Shown: piece by piece, positions 50,173-64,000 of the stretch
Position numbering within the stretch: position 1 is the stretch's first letter
Layout of the letters: each line of letters begins with the position of its first letter
Source: Anaeromyces robustus
Lineage: Eukaryota > Neocallimastigomycota > Neocallimastigomycetes > Neocallimastigales > Neocallimastigaceae
Reading direction: 5' to 3'
Assembly: GCA_002104895.1 (NCBI GenBank)
Contig: MCFG01000048.1
Coordinates: forward strand, 178,501-242,500
Length of the DNA: 64,000 bases
The notes under the pieces: generated by a model
The model's database searches: none
Seen by the model: only the letters and a program-made list of their open reading frames with translations
What the model was told of the DNA's origin: nothing
Translations under genes and position numbers: made by a program

Positions 50173-50996
50173 ATGAATGAAGTTGATTATTATAAGAATT
50201 ACATTTTTGATACAATTGATAAATTTTATAATAATTCATTAGTATTTAGAGAAGATCCACATATAAGTGAATATGTTATTGAAAACAAATTTTTTAAAGA
50301 AAAGTCAAATTATCCACATATTGACTATATAAAAAATTTAATAAATAAAGTTAATAATATTGATGAAAATAGTTATAATGGGCAAAACTATATAAAAAGA
50401 CTATTATATAAAAATGCAGATGAAGGAAGAAATGTTCTTTGCAAGTTTCTTTTCTCCAATTTTTCATCTCTAGATGCTAAATTGTATTTGATTTCTACAA
50501 GGGAGTTTACTGTGAATGATACAACTAAAGAAAGCTTAATTAATAGATATAGAACATTAAAAAATAATAAAAAAGAATTATTTGATATACAATATCTAGG
50601 AGTATTAAATAGTATGGTAAATTTAAATTTAAAAAGTAATACCACTAAAGAAAGAAAAAATTTTATTATTTACCAATTGCAATTATTGACAACAATAATA
50701 TTTTTATAAGTGAACCATTTTCTCTTATTAGCTTCAAACAATTTTCTAAAAGATGTGATGATTCATTTATTGGTAGAAAATATAAAAACAATGAAGAAGA
50801 CCTTTCATACTATTTCAATGCTTTAATTGATAAAAATAAATTTAGAAAATATTTCCATTTTAATATAAGATTTTATAATAATACTAATGATCATCAAATT
50901 ATAAATTCATATATATATCCTCAATATTATTATTATTATTATGATCAATATTCCTATGAAAGTCAAAACTTAAATAATCATATAATTATATATTAA
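50173..50996 (+). pseudogene. Hypothetical protein split by a one-base frameshift
   Basis: A frame from the ATG at 50173 (well placed after an A-rich leader) encodes about 162 ordinary-looking residues (MNEVDYYKNYIFDTIDKFYN onward). At an A6T4 homopolymer near 50654-50664 the coding signal moves to another frame, which then runs YYLPIAIIDNNNIFISEPFS through RRCDD-like and Tyr-rich sequence to a stop at 50996. The first frame itself ends at 50709 with an implausible tail. Either one base was lost in the genome (recent pseudogene) or the assembly has a homopolymer error. I do not recognise the family; no signal peptide or membrane segment is seen. Confidence 0.5.
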
Positions 50997-52192
50997 AATA
51001 AGAACATAATATATGTCTGATATCGTTATAATATTATGTATAAAAATATAATTAATAATAGTATAAAGTATTTTTAAAAGAAATAAATTATATATAATAA
51101 CTGGTACATGAGTTCAGTGTTGTAAATATATATATACAACAATAAGTACATATTAAATAATTTATATATATAAATATTTTAATTATATGAACAATATTTG
51201 AAAATATAAGACATGGATTTTACTTATATTTCCTTTAAAAAGGAAAAAAGCATAAAAAGGCTATATTTATTGTAAATAAAATTTCAATCCTTTTTTTTTT
51301 TTTATTTTATATATAGTAAAATTATAATAAATTTTTAAATATTTTTTAAAATATTTCGTAAGTTTACTTTTTATTTATTCACTGTTTCTTTTCATTTTGT
51401 TATAAATTAAGTAATAAAATTAAATATACAGTGAAATATATATATATATATAAAGATAAATTATCTATATTATTATTATATACATGTATTTAACATATAT
51501 GTAAAAATTTTTATTTTGCATTTAGAAAACATAAATAAATAATAAATATTAATTTAATTTAGATAGTTTTAGATTAAAAAGAAATAAAAAAACAGAGAAT
51601 TTTCTTATGTTTTATTATTATTAAATATCCTAAACATTAAAAAATTTTATATTTTTATATTAAATTATTTATATACATAAAAAATATTAAAAAAACTTTC
51701 AAATAAATGAATATTTGATATGATTTCATATATTCATTGATTATTAATAAATTTTACCATTTAATTATATTTTCAGTACTTTTATTATTATATAATTTGT
51801 TTACTTTTATCATTTTGTCATATTTTTTTTTTTTTTTTTTTTTTTTTTAATGAGTAATTTACTTTTTATTTATTTATTAAACTTTTTTAAAAAATTACAA
51901 ATTAAGGTAATTTTATTATTAATTTAATTTAAATTACATTTTAAATGAAAATTTTTTTTAAAATTTTAAAAATTTTAAATTAATATTTTTAAAATTATTA
52001 CAATTATTAAATATAAGAGGGGTGCTAGTGTAAATAATTTTTGATAAAATAATATTTACACTAGCAAATGTATTATTAAATATATTCTTTATATACATTT
52101 TGTAAATAAAAAAAAATCATATTCATAAATTTTAAATATTTATATTAAAATAGTATTCAATCTATAATATGTTTAAAAATATTTTTGGTAGC
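50997..52192. other. Intergenic, convergent 3' ends
   Basis: AT-rich, with a poly-T at 51826-51848 and the inverted repeat at 52023-52066. No gene seen. Confidence 0.6.
52023..52066. terminator. 14-bp perfect inverted repeat in a 3' flank
   Basis: TGCTAGTGTAAATA (52023-52036) and its exact reverse complement (52053-52066) flank a 16-nt AT loop, 127 bp beyond the receptor stop codon. It would form a stable hairpin in the receptor 3' UTR. A terminator or RNA-processing role is a guess. Confidence 0.4.
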
Positions 52193-54827
52193 TTAAATTA
52201 ATTGTGCCATAAATGAATTAGTAGTGCTGACTACCACATCACCAGTTTCAATACTGTAATTTTTATAATGATAACTAATTAATTGTGATATAATACCAGT
52301 TCCTTGAGTTTTTGATGAAAAATTTTTTTCTGATTTAGATGATATACTTGATCTAATATTTACACCATCTTTTTCAATAATTTTTGATCTTATAAATAAC
52401 AACCTGATAGAATAGATAAATAAATAATTGAATATACAAACAAAGATTATAATACTGGAATGAAATATAAAAATAATATTATAATTATTGATTTTTATAT
52501 AATCTAAAACAATTAGTAATGCCATAGAAAAAGAACTTATATATTGATTAATGGCTATAGCTCTAACATCTTCATAAATTTCTTTAACATTCCATTCAAT
52601 AAAGGATAAAAGCATGATACATAGAACTATAAATACTTTAATCATAATATCTATGAATATAACTATATTTCCAAAAATACTTTTCATGGTACATTGACTG
52701 AAATTTTTATTAATAATAGTATTACCAAATATTTTTACTTCCTTTGTATATGGTGTAATTGATAATAATAGATTTAATACTACTTCAATTCCAATACAAA
52801 TAAATATGAATTTATTTTTATGAATTATTAAATATTCGGAGTACTTATTTTTTTCTGGGAAACATATTAATAATTTATAGAGAATGGGAATAAGCCATAG
52901 ATTCATTCCAATATGTAACAATGAAAATCTTAAATTACATTTTAAATCCGATAATTCTTCAAAATAAAAAAATTCAGATGATAACATCATTATATAACCT
53001 AAACAATAAATAAACCATAAATCTGAGGAAAAAAATGAAAATTTTTCTTTAAATTTTTTTTTAGTAAGAAATATAAAAAGAAATAATAATAAACAGGCTA
53101 GAGATATAAGTAACGCTAACATAATTGTACCAGTTAATGATTTTATTGTAACAAAATAAATTTTTGTAATATTATCTAATTCCATTAAAGCATCTTTTGC
53201 TAATTTATTTCCATATAAAAATTCCGTAAATATACTAACAATCTTATCACAATATTGATCAATATATGAATTATTAACATTATTAAATACTCTATTAGTA
53301 CTTTGTGCTTCCTTTACAAATGGACATTCTAATATTTTACATACTTCTTCATCATCATATAATTTAGTTATTCCTGTATAAAAGAAATATTTTTTTACGA
53401 CTATTTCTTTTTGAACTTCTTGTGATGTTAAATATTTTAATACAGTAAGTGCAGCCTCTTTCTGTTCTTTTGAAATAAATTTACTAACACCAAGGTTAAC
53501 ACCAGTAATTATTGAACTATTAATACCCTCTTTTTTTCCTGGTAATGGTGATACATAATAGTCATTATATATTTGTGTCATAGGGGTATCCCAATATTTC
53601 ATAAATAAGCCATCATTATATAATAGTATAAAAAGATCTACAGCCTCATCGGTTTGAAAAATATCGTCTTTTTTTTTATTTAAATATTAATAATACTATT
53701 AATATTTTAATACTATAAATATTAATATTAACATTTATACATAAATTTTTTGTTAAATATATTAACCTGAAGCAATTTCATCTTTTATTTCTTTTAACAT
53801 ATTTAATGATTCAAGTGCTTCTTTACTACCGAAACTTGGAATTCCTAAGTCTGGTTGGTTTCTATAAGAATAAATAAACTCATAAATTGAAGGTAACATA
53901 TTTACACCTATTTTTTATTTTTTTTATATATATTCATAACTATTGTTATCATTTTTATATTATATATTAAAATTAATAACTATAATCAATTATTTATATT
54001 AAATAATAATAAATTTAATAGTATAATACAATTAAATATTATTAATTACCAGTAAACATTCCGTTATAGGGCATAAAATATGTACGATTAGTATCTTTTT
54101 CTTTATCTAATATAAATTTTCCTGTATCTAATAATTCATCCCAAGTTTTTGGAACTTTTCGATTATATTTATTTAATAATGCTTTATTGGAATATAACAT
54201 GGTATATTTATGAATAAATGGCTATAAATATAAATTATATATTTTTTAATAATTGGATATATTTCTTATTATAATAATTTATATATAAAAATTTGAATAT
54301 TACTAATCCGATCCATTTGTTACCACTGGTACAAATTTTTTTGGCATCACCGGACATATATAAATCCATATGCTCTTTTGGCAATTCATTTTTTAAATCA
54401 ACAAAATAATTTGAATATTTTATAGTATGAAGCGGATCAAAAGTATAAATATCATATTTTTTTGATTTTTTTCTAAATAATGTATCAATACTTGCTTCAT
54501 AATCTTCTATTTCAAAAGTCCCATTATGTAAGGATATTAAAGTTGTTTCTAATTCTATATTTAAATTATTTTCTTTTGAATAATTATTAAAATTAGAAGC
54601 AAGTTCAGCAAAAATTTCTTCATTAGTAAATATGGCATTTCCAAATAAATTAACTTTGATAGTTTTTATTCGTTCTTTTTAATATTAAAATATAATAAAA
54701 TAATGAATATATATTTTTTGAATATAAATAAATAATTTACTATACTTTTTTATCATTAAATGTTTATAAAATTACCTATATATAATAATATAAATAATAT
54801 TAATAATAAAAAAAAATTGTGTATCAT
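52193..54827 (-). CDS. Sugar-binding-protein / class C seven-helix receptor fusion, 5 exons
   Basis: Exons: 54827-54776, 54674-54304, 54221-54050, 53907-53767, 53667-52193; in frame, 736 residues. Exon 1 encodes a signal peptide (MIHNFFLLLILFILLYI). Residues about 22-400 resemble bacterial ABC-type extracellular solute-binding proteins of the sugar class (SBP_bac_1): IKVNLFGNAI, KALLNKYNRKVPKTWDELLD, and SSIITGVNLGVSK followed by KEAALTVLKYLTS. Residues about 421-690 contain seven hydrophobic segments (first LTGTIMLALLISLACLLLFL) laid out like the GABA-B/metabotropic class C receptors, then a Ser-rich tail of about 45 residues. Similar receptors are known in anaerobic fungi and are thought to sense carbohydrates or peptides released from plant fibre. 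The G-protein coupling and ligand are inferred, not shown. Confidence 0.82.
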
Positions 54828-60372
<5,545 letters not shown>

Positions 60373-61107
60373 ATGATTGAAGTTAGTCATAATAATAAAA
60401 CAATACAAGAATTATCAAAATCAAAACTTGATAAATCAGAATGTTGTGAAGATAGCACTGAAGATATTTGTTCAGAAGAATCAAAAAATGTAAAACTAGA
60501 ACCTTATACTTTTACATGGTGTCCAGAGAATTGGGGGTTTGTTTATAATGTTTATGTTACAGGAACGTTTAATGATTGGAAATTAAAGGATAAAATGACT
60601 TATAATTATGAAACTAAATGTTTTCAATGTACTGTAATGATTAATCCTAAAGTAACAACAAAATTTAAATATGTTGTTGATGGTCGTTGGATTACAGATC
60701 CTTGTTATCCTGTAGTTGATGATGGTTCAAATAATTGTAATAATATTCTTTATGCTCAATTATTCCCAAGTACTCACGCTAATCCTACTGTTATTATGGT
60801 TGATGTTCTTCAACAATTTGGTTTAAATGAAATTGTTCAAATTGGTTATGGTAGACCTCATACTTGGTCTTTATTAAATAAAGCAGAAGCTATTTATAAA
60901 GGACGTTGGCCATGTCTTTTTATTATCATTAGTAAATCAGGAACACTTTTACCAGAATGTATTGAAAATTTCATTCTTTCACGTTCATCTTACCCAAAAG
61001 AAAATTTATTAATTATGAGAACTGATGAATATCCACCATTAATAAATTCAAAAGGTTTTCTTGCTGATTTATTTGAAGAATATTGCTTACCTCATGATAA
61101 AAATTGA
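60373..61107 (+). CDS. CBM48/AMPK-beta-like glycogen-binding protein
   Basis: Single exon, 244 residues, ATG after an A-rich leader. Residues about 44-128 are a CBM48-type glycogen-binding module as in AMPK beta subunits and yeast Mdg1/Crp1: YTFTWCPENWGFVYNVYVTG, TFNDWK, FQCTVMINPKVTTKFKYVVD, GRWITDPCYPVVDDGSNNCN, NIL. The two sugar-stacking Trp positions are represented by Trp in FNDWK and GRWITD. Before it is an acidic Cys-containing leader (SECCEDSTEDICSEES). Residues about 135-244 (VDVLQQFGLNEIVQIGYGRP, HTWSLLNKAEA, GRWPCLFIIISKSG, PKENLLIMRTDEYPPL) form a compact domain that I do not recognise. It is not the AMPK-beta C-terminal (ASC) domain. The role could be glycogen-linked sensing, which is inference. 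Confidence 0.8.
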   Translation: MIEVSHNNKTIQELSKSKLDKSECCEDSTEDICSEESKNVKLEPYTFTWCPENWGFVYNVYVTGTFNDWKLKDKMTYNYETKCFQCTVMINPKVTTKFKYVVDGRWITDPCYPVVDDGSNNCNNILYAQLFPSTHANPTVIMVDVLQQFGLNEIVQIGYGRPHTWSLLNKAEAIYKGRWPCLFIIISKSGTLLPECIENFILSRSSYPKENLLIMRTDEYPPLINSKGFLADLFEEYCLPHDKN

Positions 61108-62117
61108 AAAAAAAAAAATTTTTTTTTAATAAAAAAATAATATTTAAAAAAATTTTCAAAAAAAAAAAAAAAAAAAAAATACAATAAATGAATAATTTAA
61201 AAAAAAACATGATTGTCATACAATTACAAATAATTTTTTTTATATAAACAAGTTAAAAAAAAAAAAAAAAAAAAAGAAGAAGGAAGAAGAGTAAAAAAGT
61301 AAAATGAAATATAATAATGAATTAATGGTTATTTAATATAATAATATAATGGAAATAATTGTAATAAAAAAAAATTATATATTGATAATAATCAATGATA
61401 CAATTACCATAATAAATTAATAAAACAAATAATAGCAAGTAATTATCAAATAATACTTAACAATAGATTCATAACATTTTATATAACAAATATAATTATC
61501 ATATATATTATATAATAACAAAAAAAAAAAAAAATAAAAAAAATAAAAAAAGAAAAAGAAAAAGTTAAAAAATAATAATATTTAAAAAAAAGGAAAATAA
61601 AAGAAAAATGATAAAAACAATAAGGAAAAATAAGGGGATTAAAAATAGGAAGGAAAAAGAAGGAAAAATATAATAATAATAATAATGATAATATATTATC
61701 AATATGATTGAAAGTATGGAATGTAAAATAAAAAAATAAAAACTATATTTATATTTAAAGAAAACTTCTTAATGAAGAATATTATTGTTATTATTATTAT
61801 CATTATATATCTTTCAATAATTAATTATACCATTTTTATACCTTTATTTATTTTATGTTTTTATTAACTTTATTTTATTTTTTTTTATTTTTTAATTTTT
61901 TTTTTTTTTTTTTTTTTTTTTATTTCAACTTTTTTTTTATTATGTTTTTATTTTTTTATTTCTAAAATTTTGCATTTATAATAATTTATTTATTCTATTT
62001 TTTTTTTTTATATTTTATTTTCCTTTTTCTTTCTTTGATAGTTTTTATTATACACATTATTTATTTCTTTTTCAAAATAATTTTTTTTAATTAAATTTAT
62101 TTTATCTTTATTAGTAT

Positions 62118-62148
<31 letters not shown>

Positions 62149-62922
62149 GATATGGATAATTTTTTTCACTTTTACATATGGTTAATGTTTTTTTTTTTTT
62201 TTTATTTTCTTATTTTTATAATGAACATACACGCATATAAAAAAAAATAATTTATATAATATTAATATATTATTATATTTATTAAAAAAAAAATATATAT
62301 ATTTTTTTATAAAAATACTAAAATTCTAAAATACATATTATTTTATAAAATATTCTTTTTTTTTTTCTTTTTAATTCTTATTTATTATAATATTATTTAT
62401 TTTATACAAACAACAAAATTAAAAAAATACACAAAAAATATATAAATATAAATATATAAATAAAATAAAATAAAATAAAATAAAAAAAAAAAATACTAAA
62501 TAAAAAAAATCGTATAGAATATATATATAAATTTTTGATATAAATATATTCCATACCATAAATTATTCTAATCTTTTAAAGATATATATATGATCTTGTA
62601 TTTTGGTATTTTTATTAAATTATATAAATATATTAATTAAATATATATTAAAATATTATATTTATAATGTTAATATTTTAATTTTTTTTTTGTTGTTGAA
62701 AATTTAAAATTTAGGTTTTTTAAATTTTTAACATAAAAAATAAAGATTTTTAATAGTTTTCTTCATAATAATTTTTTTAATAAACAAATCAATTTTCATA
62801 TTATTTTATGTATATATGGTTTTATAGGATTAATTATTATAAATTTTATATGTTTTTTTATATCATTTCTGATTATGATTATTTTCGATATAAATAACTA
62901 TATAAAATAATTAAAAATTATA

Positions 62923-62959
<37 letters not shown>

Positions 62960-63230
62960 TATCATTATTATTATTATTATTATTAAAATTTTAAAGTATA
63001 AAATTTTAAAGATTTAATTATTTTATTTATTAATTATTTAATATAGTTATAATTTTTTTTTTTTTTTAATATTTTATTTAATGAAATAGTAAAAAATAGA
63101 CAGATTCATTAATATTATTAATATAGATAATAATATATTAGTATAATCAATTAATAAGAATATAGAAAACATTATATATAGAATTATAATTTTCATTGTA
63201 AAAAGTTGTTGATATATATATATATATAAA
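61108..63230. other. Intergenic
   Basis: AT-rich with A/T homopolymers, the longest near 61896-61922 (T) and 62123-62149 (A), and an (ATT)n near 62925-62985. No gene seen. Confidence 0.65.
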
Positions 63231-64000
63231 ATGAATATTCCAGGAGCAGAAGTAATAAAAAAATTTTTTTATAGATAAATGAATAATAATTATTAATAAT
63301 AACTATTTTTATGAATTTTTTATTAATAGTATTAATTGTAAATGTTTAATTTATATTATATATTTATTTATTGAATTTAATATTAACATTATTATTAATT
63401 GAAATGAAGAATAAATTTATATCACCTACAAGACATTTACTAACGAATCAAACATTAAATCAAGTGTTGAAAAAGGTCAATTATAATGATATGAATAATC
63501 CATATGCCCAATTTAATACAGAGGAAGACAACATTCATCTTTATAATAATAATAAAAAAGTATATAATATTAATAATAATACAATAAAAATTGGGAAAGA
63601 AAATATAAATACTTTAAATGTAGAAGGAATGAAAGCAATAAATTCAACTCCAACAATATTTAATTCTAATCAAAAACGAATTCAACATAAAAATAATCGA
63701 AATTATAATACTACAGAAAATGACAATGATAATGAAAGTTATCAAAATTATAATTTAAATAATAATTCTATTGAAAATGAAAATGAAAATGAAAATGAAA
63801 TAGAAGATCAAACTGTAGGTTTACCTTTATCACCAACTTCTCCTCAATCTGTCTTAAATAGTCCACTTTATTTTAAAAGTAATACATTAAATCAACCCTT
63901 TAATATTGCTAATTCAAAGTATAATCATACCTATCAAAGAAGACATATGAAAACCTTTGTAGTTTCTAATGAAAAAAAAATACGAAATAATAATAATAAT
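63231..64000 (+). CDS. Asn-rich protein, 5' part (runs off the right edge)
   Basis: Two possible starts. A short exon 63231-63251 (MNIPGAE) with a GTAATA donor joins in frame to 63410; alternatively translation begins at the ATG at 63404 (MKNKFISPTRHLLTNQTLNQ). From there the frame is open to the window end, about 199 residues. It is rich in Asn, with an ENENENE repeat, SP sites (LPLSPTSPQSVLNSP) and a basic patch (YQRRHMKTF). I do not recognise the family. The truncated end reads into poly-Asn. Confidence 0.6.

Overview
The window is extremely AT-rich DNA from an anaerobic gut fungus (Neocallimastigomycota; Piromyces, Neocallimastix or a close relative). The evidence is very low GC, long microsatellites and homopolymers, intron-rich genes with GTAA-type donors and AT-rich introns, Asn-rich low-complexity proteins, and a bacterial-type GH48 cellulase carrying two fungal dockerins. 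The gene models below were built by reading splice sites by hand; every junction given keeps the reading frame.

Layout. 1-8.5 kb holds four minus-strand genes: a 3'-truncated Cys/Asn-rich protein with TQT motifs; an 8-exon TSNAXIP1-like coiled-coil protein with a 13-bp micro-exon; a PH-like plus BIR-domain protein; and a small acidic protein. 8.5-12.5 kb has no gene I can see. 12.5-14.2 kb is a plus-strand low-complexity protein and 15.5-18.6 kb a minus-strand coiled-coil protein. 19.9-22.2 kb is the intronless GH48 cellulosomal cellulase, compositionally unlike everything around it. 22.2-33 kb is a repeat-rich desert with an ankyrin pseudogene, a GC-richer island and a perfect 35-bp inverted repeat.

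33-36.3 kb is a plus-strand leucine-rich-repeat membrane protein in which each LRR is one exon. 37.6-39.1 kb is an RNase H with three viroplasmin domains. 40-41.6 kb is ARV1 (7 exons) and 43.6-45.2 kb is TATA-binding protein (5 exons). 45.9-48.7 kb is a decayed ankyrin gene interrupted by a short GC-rich Ty3/gypsy-like protease fragment. 50.2-51 kb is a frameshifted hypothetical gene. 52.2-54.8 kb is a receptor joining a bacterial-type sugar-binding domain to a class C seven-helix domain. 55-60.3 kb is repeat-rich desert with an approximately 340-bp (AAT)n tract. 60.4-61.1 kb is a CBM48/AMPK-beta-like protein, and 63.2 kb onward starts an Asn-rich gene that leaves the window.

The genes do not form one pathway. 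Themes fit the lifestyle: plant-fibre degradation (GH48 with dockerins), nutrient sensing (sugar-binding receptor, glycogen-binding module, LRR receptor-like protein), zoospore motility (TSNAXIP1-like protein and possibly the neighbouring TQT protein), and core housekeeping (TBP, ARV1, RNase H). GH48, the RNase H and the sugar-binding half of the receptor are families with close bacterial relatives and fit horizontal acquisition.
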